A stretch of DNA of 64,000 nt from Hygrophila difformis (Eukaryota > Streptophyta > Magnoliopsida > Lamiales > Acanthaceae): NCBI GenBank assembly GCA_030278955.1, contig JAOANR010000014.1:20214068-20278067 (forward strand), read 5' to 3'. Shown piece after piece: positions 23,268-34,470 of this stretch. Under the pieces are notes generated by a model that made no database searches, had not been told where the DNA came from, and saw only the letters and a list, made by a program, of their open reading frames with translations. A program made the translations under genes and the position numbers. Every line of letters starts with the position of its first letter. Position 1 is the stretch's first letter.

Positions 23268-24690
23268 CTACTGCACCTCATCCAGTGCATCCGCCCAGCT
23301 TTCACAACGAGAATCGGTTTCACTTTTACTATCCAATGGCACAGATGAGTCGCCCAATCCGATAGCCAACAAAGGACCCGTTCCACGATCCTTCACAAAG
23401 GCCTCGCAGGCAGGCTCTGAATCAGCCCTAGTCCTTTTAGTTCCCTTTTGTGGAGGCAAAATATTTAAGAAACCCGGCCCTTTCTCTTGCCTCCCTGTCT
23501 TCCCCCCTTCAACAGACCCCTTGGCCGCTTTCCCTTCCTCCGGCATTGTGGCAGGTGGGACGCCGGCCATGTCATGTGGCCTATCCGGCCTCCGCGGCTG
23601 TTCCGGTCGCCTATCTTGCATCCTAGGCGGCGGCTTCTCCGCCTTCTTTTCCTGAACCTTAGCCGGCGGTCTACGTTTCCGTCTCTCCACCGTTATCCAG
23701 TCGCCGTACAACTCCCCAACTCCAGACTCGCCCTTCTCTTTGTCCACAATCACCCTCCCTTCATCTTGAAATTTCCTTGCCCCCCCTCCCCCTTGCACAA
23801 TCCCCTCTCCATCCACCTTCGCGTTGCCCTTCCGAGCCCGTTCCATCTCCTCCGCATCAGCCGTATCATCCCCTTCCCACTGGTCCTTACCCTCCTCATG
23901 CTTACAGTTCCTAGTGAAGTGGCCATATCTACCACACGTCTTGCAAATTAAATGCAAGCCTTCATAGGTCACGCGAATCCATCGACCATTAACCAAGAAT
24001 TTCCCAATCACAGGTTCTTTTAGATCAAGTTCCACGCACACTCTTGCAAATCGACCCCTCTCATGCTCCATCATGCACTTATCAAATTTGACCACGTCCC
24101 CGATCTCCGATGCAAAGGCATGCAAGAAATCCTCCTTAAATTGTTGTACTGAAAGATCCATCATCCTCGCCCACACCATCGTCTTTTGAACCACTTCTGT
24201 AGAAGGGTCAAACTCCTTACGCCACTTCATAATTGGTAAGTAATGGTCGAACAATATCCATGGTCCGCCATTGATAACTCTATCCCTTGCTTCCTCCCTG
24301 TGAAACTTCACGATATAGTAACTTTGGCCAACGCCGATCAAGTCGAACGCACCAACACACTTCCACAAACTACCCAACCGTTCCTTCAATATGCGGAAAT
24401 TCACCATCAGCCCCATCGTCTTCACCACCAGTGCATCCTGCCATTCCCTGCAAACTTCATCCTCAAGCGCCTCCGAGACCACAAAACTTGGTATCCTCTT
24501 GTCACCCCCTACATATGTTTTCTGAATCAAATTTTCCGCTAACAGATCACGCTTCATCCGCACGTCATCATACCCCTTACTATCGCTGTTCAAAGCTTCT
24601 TTGAACGAAGAAAAATTGGATCTTTCTTTCTCAAAGTCTGCATGCGCCCGTCGACCCTTTGTCTCGCACGGGGGAAACCCTAGCCATTTT
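23268..24690 (-). pseudogene. L1-type LINE ORF1 (DUF4283 and CCHC knuckle)
   Basis: A long minus-strand frame reads a DUF4283-type domain (about 24560-24050, with YYIVKFHREEARDRVINGGP and the MVWARMMDL block). One CCHC zinc knuckle follows, CKTCGRYGHFTRNC, at about 23950. The tail is Lys/Arg/Pro-rich and charged. This is the usual layout of plant L1 ORF1, an RNA-binding protein that coats LINE RNA. The coding frame is open for nearly the whole length, but I could not place a convincing ATG: the first ATG near 24683 is in another frame, so the 5' end is truncated or shifted. It ends about 65 bp before ORF2. Sequence beyond about 24700 is AT-rich and unlike LINE sequence. Confidence 0.9.
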
Positions 24691-24699
24691 CCTTTGCAC

Positions 24700-25224
24700 A
24701 AATTTAATATGAAATATAAAATTTTCAAGTATATTCTTACATAATTTTTTTATACTCCAATTTTAGTGAAAAATGATTAATTAAACATATTTTACCCAAT
24801 TTTTATAACCTAGATTTTTCTCCCGCGCTCCGCGCATGGGTACAGTGTACGGGTGTTATTTTTTTAGATACAAACTAATATTAATTCAATTAATTTAAAT
24901 TAATAGATGATATTATTTTAGTATATTATGTAAAAAAATTATAAAATATAATTTCTATTTTCATTTTTCTTTTTCAAAATGACAAAAGAAACAAATTTTT
25001 AAATTTTTTTATAATACATACCAAAGCATAAATTCAAATTTCTATGTAAAGAAAATATCAATAAAAATTAATTCATTAAGATTACCACCCATCCTAATTA
25101 TAAATATTATATGTATAATTAAAATGAATAAATACACTAAAACTTTCGCCTTTGTAACTCACTCTTAATCACCGGTAAAAATTATGTTGATTGTATATAA
25201 TAACATAAATGTTGAAATATAATA
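24700..25224. other. AT-rich intergenic sequence
   Basis: No gene seen. A short GC-rich palindromic patch (CCCGCGCTCCGCGC, about 24823-24836) resembles patches often found at ends of plant repeats, but no element could be delimited. Confidence 0.6.
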
Positions 25225-25484
25225 CTTCCTATGTTTTCTTTTATTTGTTACGGACCCACAGTGCACACAGTCCAATGCATATTTTAAACCACCAATAACT
25301 CAAGTTTGGTACAAGTAAAAATTCTAAAAGTTCGATTTTTAAAAGCTACATGACGAGACGAATCTAACAAGATTTCACTTGACTATATTTTAACTTGTAT
25401 AACTATAATAAAATTTTAAATCAAAGTGTTTGTATGAATAGTCCCCAAAACTCAAATGTGGCTATTAATTAAGAACGGAGGAAG
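25225..25484. mobile_element. Stowaway-like MITE
   Basis: 260 bp with degenerate CTTCCTATGTTTTC ... GAACGGAGGAAG inverted termini and a TA target duplication (25223-25224, 25485-25486). It shares its interior with the copy at 33667-33925 (for example GACGAATCTAACAAGAT). Confidence 0.85.
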
Positions 25485-25637
25485 TATGATATGATATCAG
25501 TATTAATAATATAACATATATAGATTAATGACTAATAAAAAATATATAAAAATATCATGATATTAGTTTTATGAACATAAAATAGTAGTATATTGAAATT
25601 TTCTTACTGATAGAGTACTCATTTTTTTTCCACATAT

Positions 25638-26954
25638 GTTGCTATGCGGATTCTTAAATATGTGGACGTGCGGAGGACGATCACAAGCCATTGATGGAAT
25701 TTAAAATCCAATGGTTTATATTAATTGTAAGGGTAATTTTGTCATTTTGATCATTTTACAATTTTGTAAGGTTAGAAATAATATAGATGCCAATTCTTTC
25801 TCGTGTCCAGATGTACTGCTATTTCTTTGTTTGGATTTTATAAAATTTGATAGGATATTTAGATTCTTTGTATCGAGTAGATGAATTTTTATATGAAGAA
25901 CGCCTAAATCCGAGTTCATATGAGAAAGTTAGAGCCAATCGAAGTTGTTGCGTAAGCTTTGTTGTATTAGCTTTGTAGCTGAATTCATAGGTTACGTTGC
26001 TGAATTCTATAGTCCCCGTTGCAGAATTCCATAGGCTCCGTCGATGAATCCTATAGCCACTATCGCTGAATTGTATAAGCTCCATCGCTGAAAATCGCAA
26101 TGAACTTCGAATGACTCTAACTTTCTCATACGAACTCGGATTTTGGTGTTCTTTATATGAAAATTCATCTACTCAATGCAAGAAGTCTAAATATTTAATT
26201 AGATTTCAGAAATTTCTAATAATAAAATAGCATATTCTCATAACAACGAGTATTAAATATTTTTAAGGCTTCAACGACACGAATAGAATATTTCAGCGAC
26301 ATACCACGCATTCCTCAGCGACAAAGACCATATAATTCAGCGACATAGCATATATAATTCAGCGACATGGCCTATGCATTTCAGCGACATAATTATATGA
26401 AAATCTGCTATTTTTCTATTTGAAATTTCTAAAATCTTATAGGATGTTTAAAATCCTTGCATTGAGTAGATAGATTTTCATATAAAGAGTGTCCAAATCC
26501 GAGTTCATTTGAAAAAGTTACAACCATTCGAAGTTTATTACGTAGCCTTTGTTGTTAAAATTATGTCGCTGAATTGTATAGGCCATATCGCTGAATTCCA
26601 TAGGCAATATCGTTGAATTGCTCATGCCCCGTCGCTGAGGCGTAAAAGCTGTGTTACTGAAAATTGCAATGAACTTCAAATGGCTTTAACTTTCGCAAAT
26701 GAACTCGGATTTGAACGTTCTTTATATGAAAATCGATCTGCTCGATGCAAGGAATTTAAATATCTCATCAGATTTTAGAAATTCAAAACATACAAATATG
26801 GCCTCCGAATATGGTATGTAGAAATTACCTAATTCACCAATATTAGTTTTTCTTTTGACAATTATACCCTTAATCAATAATAGCCATTGGATGAAAATAA
26901 ACAGTCATGATTTATATCTGCACCGTACAACCATTTATTTATCTGTATAGCAAC
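25638..26954. mobile_element. Candidate foldback DNA transposon with TCGCTGAATT motifs
   Basis: Ends GTTGCTAT and ATAGCAAC are inverted. The first and last 110 bp align in inverse orientation, including CCAATGG and AAGGGTAATTTTGTC against GACAATTATACCCTT. Inside are two hairpins with arms of about 115 bp: 25840-25955 with 26099-26215, and 26421-26545 with 26668-26790. Their loops hold 22-bp-spaced GCTGAATT motifs. Between them (26280-26400) the motif runs in the other orientation as AATTCAGCGACAT. No TSD was found, so the superfamily is open; a Mutator-like or foldback element is likely. Confidence 0.55.
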
Positions 26955-27134
26955 CGTTCCCTTTTTGTTTCTATATTATGTAGTTTTTCAAAATAATTTT
27001 TTCAATGAAGAGTCAAATTTTAGTACTCCTAATTATTTTTAGTAAAAATAGTATATGTTTTTACTTTGCTATGTATTTTATGATAGGTATGCATATCTTT
27101 AAAATAAAATTACTGTTTGAACCCATAATATATA

Positions 27135-28132
27135 CTCCCTCCGTCCCAGGTAACATGTCTTGTTTGACTTTTTGGCACTGTTCATTATTCAGCTTTGACT
27201 CAATGTTATTATTAGTATCAAGGTTATCAAAATCTAGATCTTATGTAGGATCGTTTTTCTATTTGCAAGATCGGGATCGTAGGATCGTATTCAGATCCTA
27301 AGATCCTACGAAATTAGGACAAAAAAATATTCATATTGCATATTAGCAAATTACAATAACCAATATCAATAAATAATAATTTGTCAGCAAAAATAGATAA
27401 CAATTGAGCATTTAAGATATGATGCTTGAGCTAGGTTGGATTTGTCATTAGAATTTTTCCCATTTTTGTCACTCTCAACCACTGTCTCATTGGATTAATC
27501 ATCATCCATCTGGGCTGGAATCCATCTGGGCTGGAGGTTTAGGACTAAGATCTCCATCAGCAGGGGTGCTGGAAGAGGATGCTACGACAAGGACGGCGGT
27601 AGAAAGAGGAAGGGGATGCGAGGACGACGATAGGAAGAGAAGGGGGATCAACGGTGACGTCAACAACAAGAAGATGAATTGTAAGAGGAAGATGCAGGTG
27701 ATGCAAACAAAAATCCCTAGATCTGGATTTTGGAAGACAATGAATGACTGAAAAATGAAAAAATGAGATGAAAAATAAGAGAGAGTGGGATCGGATCGTT
27801 CAAAGATCATAAGATCTTGTATAGATCCTATAGATCTTATCCAGACCCCACCCTAATTTAGATCTCATACAGATCTTGATCGTTTTGACTTTTTGGGATC
27901 GTAGGATCGTAAGATCCTAAGATTTAAATCTAGATCTTAATAACCTTGATTAGTATGTATTTGGGGAAAAATAGTCGAGTTTGGTCTTGTTAGAATCGTA
28001 TGATCATGTAGTTTTATAATATATATTTTACATAATTTTTCATTGTACATATTTTGAGATATTAACGATTGAAAAAGTGCATTGGATTGTGTGCAGAAAT
28101 CAAACAAGACAAGTTAAATGGGACAGAGGGAG
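27135..28132. mobile_element. Stowaway MITE, interrupted by a hAT
   Basis: Termini CTCCCTCCGTCCC and GGGACAGAGGGAG with a TA duplication on both sides. After removing the nested hAT and one TSD copy, the element is 260 bp. Confidence 0.93.
27219..27948. mobile_element. Small hAT element nested in a Stowaway MITE
   Basis: Termini CAAGGTTATCAAAATC and GATCTTAATAACCTTG, with a perfect 8-bp TSD ATTAGTAT (27211-27218, 27949-27956). It is the same family as 17291-17825, with GATCGGGATCGTAGGATC-type subterminal repeats. A short ORF inside (27566-27751) is Arg/Lys-rich and not recognisable. Confidence 0.93.
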
Positions 28133-28617
28133 TAATTCTTATAAAGAGATTAATTATGAAGATATTAATTGTAAATTAAAAGGTTAATATATGCAGCACA
28201 ATAAAAATATGATTGCAAGATTTGACAGAGATCAGTAGATATGCATATCTTAAAAATAAAATTACTGTTTGAACCCATAATATATAATTTTTATAAAGAG
28301 ATTAATTATAAATATATTAATTATAAATTAAAAGGTTAATATAGTCAGCACAATACAGATATAATTGCAGGATTTAGATAAAAATCAATAGATTGCAATC
28401 CAAGGTTGTAACAAAAAAAAAAAAAATAGATTGCAATCCAAGGTCATTGAATTTTAAGATGAAGTGATTTTACCTTCTAGATATTTGATATGTATCTTTA
28501 TGATAGATACGCATATCTTCGAAGTAAAATTACCGTTTCAACCCACAATATATTATTTTTTTAAAAGATTAATTATAACTTAAAATGACAATATAGTCAG
28601 CACAAGGCCGCCGTTAG

Positions 28618-29697
28618 GGTGCGATTGAAAATTCTCTCTTGATGTGCTGCGGTTAATCTCAGCCATTGATTTAATTTGATTTTACATTACCCACCAATTT
28701 GCTTAATTTATATATATATTGTTGAACTATTCATGAAAACGTACATAAAATGTTCCTAGTTGAGTCGTTGAATTGTTGATGAAGACGTCGCTGAATTGTT
28801 CGTGATTGTTGATGAAGATGTCACTGAATTGTTCATGAAAACGTCGCCAAATTATTTTTATGGCGTCGCTGAATTGTGTATGGTAGCATCGCTGAATTCT
28901 TCTTTGAATTGTCGCTGAATTCTTCTTATGTAGTCGCTGAATTGTTCTTGATTGTTGATGAAGATGTCGCTGAATTGTTCTTGGTAGCGTCTGTGAATTG
29001 TTCATGAAAACGTCACCGAATTGTTTTTGTGGCGTCGCTGAATTGTATATGGTAGCATCGCTGAATTCTTCTTTGTAGAGTCGCTGAATTCTTCTTTATG
29101 TAGTCGCTGAATTATTTTATGTAACATTGCTGGAATATTTTTGGTAGCATCATTGAATTGTTTTTGGTAACATCGCAGAAATTTTATTTGATAGATCGCT
29201 GAATTCTTCTAGGAGTGTCGCTGAATTCTTCTATAAAGTGTCGCTGAATTCTTCTCTATGGGGTCGCTGAAATAATTTTGATAGCATCACTGAATTATTT
29301 TTGGTAACATTGCTGAATTGTATTTGGTAACTTCGCTGAATTCTTCTACCCAGTATCGCTGAATTCTTCTACACTGTGTCGCTGAATTCTTATATGTGGA
29401 GTCGCTGAATTCTTCTACGTTGGATCGCTGAAACATTTCTGTTAGCATCACTGAATTATTTTTGGTAGCATCGTTGAATGCTATATGTAATAAATTTGTT
29501 ACCAATAATATTTGAAAATTAGATATGATTACCAAATATTTGATATGATTTACCAAATATATTATCTATGATAACATACTAAATATAGGGTTATATTTTC
29601 ATTATGACAATTATACCCTTTTCCATTTACAACCCTTGAATTTAAATAAACGGTGCAGATTGCAGCCTTGATGTACTGCGGATTTCTTAATCGCACC
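28618..29697. mobile_element. Candidate element with TCGCTGAATT minisatellite
   Basis: Begins GGTGCGATT and ends AATCGCACC. Its right flank carries TGACAATTATACCCTT, as in the element at 25638-26954. The interior is almost all minisatellite. It interrupts a tandem repeat after CAGCACAA. No clear TSD beyond a possible CACAA. Confidence 0.5.
28750..29490. repeat. 23-bp minisatellite, unit TCGCTGAATT(N)13
   Basis: About 31 consecutive units start TCGCTGAATT or a one- to two-base variant at a spacing of 22-23 bp (a few 33-bp units). A higher-order block of about 160 bp is repeated (28780-28940 against 28936-29100). A minus-strand ORF over part of it is a by-product of the repeat. Confidence 0.9.
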
Positions 29698-30627
29698 ACA
29701 ACCGATCCCATAAAAATATGGTTTCAGGATTTATCATACTATAGATTGGGTAACTTTACATGTTTTGGTCTTTTACCCAATTTTTAATTAGTCAATAAAT
29801 TTTATTTTCATAATTACATGTTTTGGTCTCAGAAAATCAAATTGAATTTAGTTTTTTTAAATAAACATTGATATTTATGTGTGGTCAAAAGTGAAACTGA
29901 ATTTAGTTAATATAGTTTTAATAAATAATATAAATAGTAAAACACCCAAAGGCAAGTCATCAGTTTGATTCTTCATTCGGCCTTTTATTCATCATATTTG
30001 TTATTTATGATTTGTGTGACATGAGCTTTCATTACCTTTACTGGCTTTAGCTTCATAAAAGAAAATAATGGTAAAAATATTATAAATATTCGTAATAACA
30101 TTATATTACACTATAATTAAATGAAGTATTTATAAAATGTTGATACTAATGTGTCATATGTGGGAATAAACGCCACACAAATTATAAATTATAAATGGGG
30201 ATAGGGGAAGTGATAATGGGCGGAATTAAAATTGGAAGTTAAGCACACACGACTACTATATACTACCATGTTCAAAATACAACTTACTTCCTAAGACCAC
30301 TTTTCTTTATAATTTACGATGCAATAGGGCAATAAATAGTGTACGTTGCCACAAACCAGGGAGACCTTGTCCTTGTCACATCACACTTCATGGAAATGTA
30401 CTTTGTAATAATTCAATTTATTTGGGGCAAGGAAAAGATATTCGAATCCAATCCGGACATTCCCAATCCGACGGCTCCTATTCCCCTGAAAACTTTGGTA
30501 TAATTCCAGCATCTTCAATGGCACCCTTCTCCTTTATAGTACTAACTCCATACACCCACAACGGAACGCATTCTCTAGTCCCTCCCCCAATGCACCCAAA
30601 CCAACGTCCTTCTTAGCAGATTCAAAC
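29698..30627. other. Region upstream of the MGDG synthase gene
   Basis: AT-rich to about 30300, then more mixed sequence with pyrimidine- and CCCAA-rich stretches toward the start codon. No perfect phosphate-starvation element (GNATATNC) was found on reading 29940-30627. No convincing TATA box; CTTTATAGTA at about 30532 is the best candidate. Confidence 0.5.
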
Positions 30628-33446
30628 ATGGTCATGAAGGCAGCCTCACCGCGGCACTCCATCCACAAGGTGTTTCAGCGGGTCGGCCTCGGAGTAGTCT
30701 ACGGCCGGAGCTGGAACAAGCAGAAATGCGCCCTCCCTGACTGCGATTACAACACTAGAGGAACAGGAACCATGGAACTGCACCAGATTGGGGCGGAAAA
30801 GACCAAAACCGTTTTGATTCTGATGAGCGACACCGGCGGCGGCCACCGCGCCTCCGCCGAGGCCATCAGGGACGCTTTCCGCCTCCAATTTGGGGATGAG
30901 TACAGAGTATGTTTAACCTAATCGTCATTTTAAGTTTCAAATTAGGGTTTCATAATTTGTCGACATTTCTGTTTGTTCTTAACAGATCTTTGTGAAAGAT
31001 GTGTGGAAGGAGTACACCGGCTGGCCATTGAACGACATGGAAAGGCAGTATAAATTTATGCTGAAGCACGTCCATCTCTGGAACGTGGCATTCCACAGCA
31101 CCTCCCCTAGATGGATACATTCAGTCTACCTTGCCGCCATTGCTGCCTACTATGCAAAGTACGTATATATAGACTTATGCGCATCGGAGCTTCTGGAAGC
31201 TTCGCCCCCTCTAATCTAGGTTGAATTGAATTTTCTGGACATTTTTGCAGGGAGGTTGAGGCCGGTCTGATGGAGTACAACCCTGATATTATCATTAGCG
31301 TTCATCCCCTGATGCAGCACATTCCATTGCGGGTTCTCAAAGCGCAGAACTTGCAGAAGAAGGTGATATTCGTGACCGTAATCACGGACCTAAACACTTG
31401 CCATCGAACATGGTGTGTAACATATTGCCTGTTTTTGGTTTGGGCTTTGAATTCTGCAGTAGGCATAGCTAAATAGCTAATTAATATCTTAATACATGTA
31501 TGTTCTTAAGGTTTCATCCATCGGTGGATCGGTTGTACTGCCCCTCGAAAGAGGTGGCAAAGAGGGCTTTGCTCGACGGCCTTGCAGAGTCTCAAATTCG
31601 TGTCTATGGCTTGCCAGTACGGCCGTCTTTCTGCCAAGCAGTTCTTCAAAAGGTTGTTTCCTTTTGTTTTGGTTATGTTTCTTGTAGAGAATTAGGTAAA
31701 AATGTGGAATTGTTGATGTAATGGAGGAATTATTTATGCTCTTGATAATAGGATGATTTGAGAGTAGAGCTTGAAATTGATAGGGATCTGCCAGCAGTTC
31801 TGCTAATGGGAGGCGGAGATGGCATGGGACCGGTGAAGGAGACGGCCAAGGCTCTGGAGGAATCCCTGTATGATGATGAGCATGGGAAATCGATAGGACA
31901 ATTGATCATCATCTGCGGTCGTAATGAAACGCTAGCCTCTACGTTACGATCACTTGAGTGGAAGATACCTGTGAAGGTAGCATTTGTTCTTTTAAGGAAT
32001 GTTTAGCATTTAGTAGGGGTGGGCACGGTTCGGTTACCCGGAGTTTTTCAGGTATTTGTATTTGTATTTGAACCGGGCAAATACTTAGATGAAGTATTTG
32101 TATTTGTAACCGGACTCCTCGGTTAACCGGGGATTCGGTTTCGATTCGATTCAGCGGTTAAGCGATTCGGTTCGAATATTTTGTCCAAGCCCATTAAACT
32201 TTATAATTAAATCTTCATTTTTTAATTCTTAACCTTTGCAGGTTTATTTTTGAGGTTATTATAATACAATAATAATAAAAAAAAATCATATCACTCTCGA
32301 ATTCGGTGGTTCCTTTCAGTGTTATCAAAATATATTAGTATATTTAAAACATCTTAGTGTAGTGTCTATTTCAATATTGAGTATTCTTAAGGGCAAAAAA
32401 TTAATATAGGACATATTTTTTTAATTATCTTTACTTTCTAATATTTATTTTATTATATATTTAAATAATTTAATAAATAATGAAATATATTATTGATATA
32501 TAATAATATACCATAAAATATGTATAATATATACAATATATATAATTTTTTAAAACACTATAAATATATTCGGTTCGGTTCGATTAATCGGGAAAAAAAT
32601 TTAAAGTATTTGTATTTGTATTTGAACCGGGCAAATACTTAAATGAAGTATTTGTATTTGAACCGGAGTCCTCGGTTAACCGGAAATTCGGTTCGATTTC
32701 GATTCGATTTTGCGGTTCAACGAATCGGTTCGAATTTTTTGCCCACCCCTAGCATTTAGGACACTAGCTCAATAGAAATTTTCTGTGTTCTCTGCTTCAT
32801 TAGTTGGAGTTTTGTTGTCTGGATTTTTAGATTAGAGGATTTGAGAAGCAGATACAGAAATGGATGGGAGCTTGCGACTGCATCATAACGAAAGTAATGC
32901 TATGGCTAAATTTTCGTCGTTGTCTAAGCTAGTTTCCTTCTATAATTGTATGCCGAATAATTACTGAATTCTGGAAATTGAAATTCAGGCCGGTCCTGGG
33001 ACGATAGCAGAAGCATTGATACGAGGTCTCCCTATCATACTCAACGATTACATCCCGGGACAGGTTAGTTAGCACTTAGCAAGCCGGGATGCCTATTTCC
33101 CGGTAATTACTTATATGTTCTGATGCAGAAGAACACAGAGACCATTACTAACTTGTGTTGATTCGGCATTTGGCAGGAGAAAGGGAATGTCCCATATGTA
33201 GTCGACAATGGTGCAGGAGTGTTCACCCGAAGCCCCAAGGAAACTGCAAGGATTGTGACAGAATGGTTCAGTTCAAAGAAGGATGTGTTAAGAATAATGT
33301 CGGAAAATGCAGTGAGACTTGCTCAGCCGAATGCTGTCTTCGACATTGTGAGGGACATTCACGTGCTGGCGCATCAACGCGGCCCTCTGGTTAGCATACC
33401 GTACATGTCAACCAGCTCGTGCGATCTCTCTAGCTTGATATACTAG
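30628..33446 (+). CDS. Monogalactosyldiacylglycerol synthase, type B (MGD2/3-like)
   Basis: Eight exons, all with GT-AG introns and one continuous frame: 30628-30906, 30986-31158, 31251-31412, 31511-31652, 31752-31976, 32831-32893, 32989-33063 and 33177-33446 (462 aa). The enzyme transfers galactose from UDP-galactose to diacylglycerol in plastid envelope membranes. The glycine-rich acceptor loop [14 protein letters not shown] is at residues 67-80, and the UDP-binding loop [11 protein letters not shown] at about 348-358, as in the GT28 family. Other family blocks are HPLMQHIPL and [11 protein letters not shown]. The N-terminus before the domain is only about 55 residues, without the long transit peptide of MGD1. 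This points to the type-B, outer-envelope form that is normally raised under phosphate starvation. MVM gives two possible starts six bases apart. Intron 5 is swollen by a hAT insertion, but all coding blocks look intact. Confidence 0.95.
32014..32751. mobile_element. Non-autonomous hAT element in MGD intron 5
   Basis: Starts TAGGGGTGGGCACGG and ends TTTTTTGCCCACCCCTA, with a perfect TSD GCATTTAG (32006-32013, 32752-32759). Subterminal ATTTGTATTTG, GGTTAACCGG and CGATTCGGTTC repeats recur at both ends. It makes up most of the 854-bp intron. No transposase. Confidence 0.95.
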
Positions 33447-33666
33447 AAGAGTACAATTACAAAGAACTCTTGTGTGCTCATTGGTAGAAAAAAGGTTGTC
33501 TGCAGCTAGACCATGTACATATTGTTACTCCTATTATTGTTCTATGATTCACCACCAATCCCAGGAGTAGTGGCATATAATATTGCTCCCTATCATCTAC
33601 TATCAATCTGGTTACGGGAGAACCTCTTAATAAATATGCACAGTGTAGACATTACAAAAAACCGTA

Positions 33667-33925
33667 CTCCTTCCGTTTTCTAAAAGTTGCAACGGATCTA
33701 CAGTGCAAGCAGTCCAATGTATATTTTAAACCATTAATAATTCAAGTTCGGTACAAGTAAAAATTCTAAAAGATCGAAATTTAAAACCTATTCGACTAGA
33801 CGAATCTAACAAGATCCCACTTGGCTATATTTAATTTGTATAACTATGATGAAACTGAAAGTTAAAGTGCGTGTGTGAACATTATCAAATTTGCAAATGT
33901 TACAATATTCCAAAAACGGCGGGAG
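33667..33925. mobile_element. Stowaway-like MITE downstream of MGD
   Basis: CTCCTTCCGTTTTC ... AAAACGGCGGGAG termini, TA at 33665-33666 and 33926-33927. Interior matches 25225-25484. It lies about 220 bp after the MGD stop codon. Confidence 0.9.
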
Positions 33926-34095
33926 TATATCGTATTATAGAAAACATCTCTCACATCACATATTATTCTATCACACAATATAACTCACTATCACATAAAA
34001 CACACAATTTCATCAATTACACAATACAATTCTTACATCGAGTGGCGATTCCAGGAATCTACACGAGGGTGTGCGAATTTTGATAAAAAAAAAAA

Positions 34096-34208
34096 TACTC
34101 CATCTGTCCCGTTATTTATGTCTCAAAATTTTTGGACACATAATCCAATGTACTTGTTTAACCGTTCATATCTTCAAATATGTATAAGTAAAAATTATAT
34201 AAAATATA
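34096..34208. mobile_element. Truncated Stowaway-like MITE
   Basis: Starts with CTCCATCTGTCCCGTT after a TA, runs through CACATAATCCAATGTAC, and is cut off by the next MITE without its own right end. Confidence 0.55.
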
Positions 34209-34470
34209 CTCCCTCTGTCCCATTTAACTTGTTCTGTTTCATTTCTGTACACAATCCAATGCACTTTTTCAACTGTCAGTATCTCAAAATATGTACAATA
34301 AAAAATAATTTAAATTATATATTCTGAAACTACATGATTACATGATTCTTACAAAATCCAACTTAACTATTTTTTCTCAAATATGTACTTGCCATAAAAT
34401 TGAGTCAAAGTTAAATAATATAAACAATATCAAAAAGTCAAACATGACAAGTAAGGTGGGACGGAGGGAG
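34209..34470. mobile_element. Stowaway MITE
   Basis: CTCCCTCTGTCCC ... GGGACGGAGGGAG termini with a TA duplication (34207-34208, 34471-34472); 262 bp. Confidence 0.93.

Larger units (their letters stand above)
27085..28617. repeat. Diverged tandem AT-rich repeat, three copies
   Basis: The block GCATATCTTxxAAxTAAAATTA followed by TTGAACCCATAATATA occurs near 27097, 28242 and 28510. It is followed each time by GATTAATTAT and CAGCACAA. Copy 1 is split by the Stowaway at 27135-28132, and copy 3 by the element at 28618-29697. Confidence 0.7.

Noticed and set aside
24810..24860. GC-rich palindromic patch as a Helitron or LINE terminus
   Set aside because: No CTRR end, hairpin-plus-CTAG or target duplication could be found.
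28750..29490. CRISPR-like regular array
   Set aside because: Units vary, spacers are not unique, there are no cas genes, and the genome is a plant.
28727..29556. Minus-strand ORFs over the TCGCTGAATT array with repeated IQR/FSD phrases
   Set aside because: The frame is open only because the 23-bp repeat lacks stops in places; codon pattern follows the DNA repeat, not a protein.
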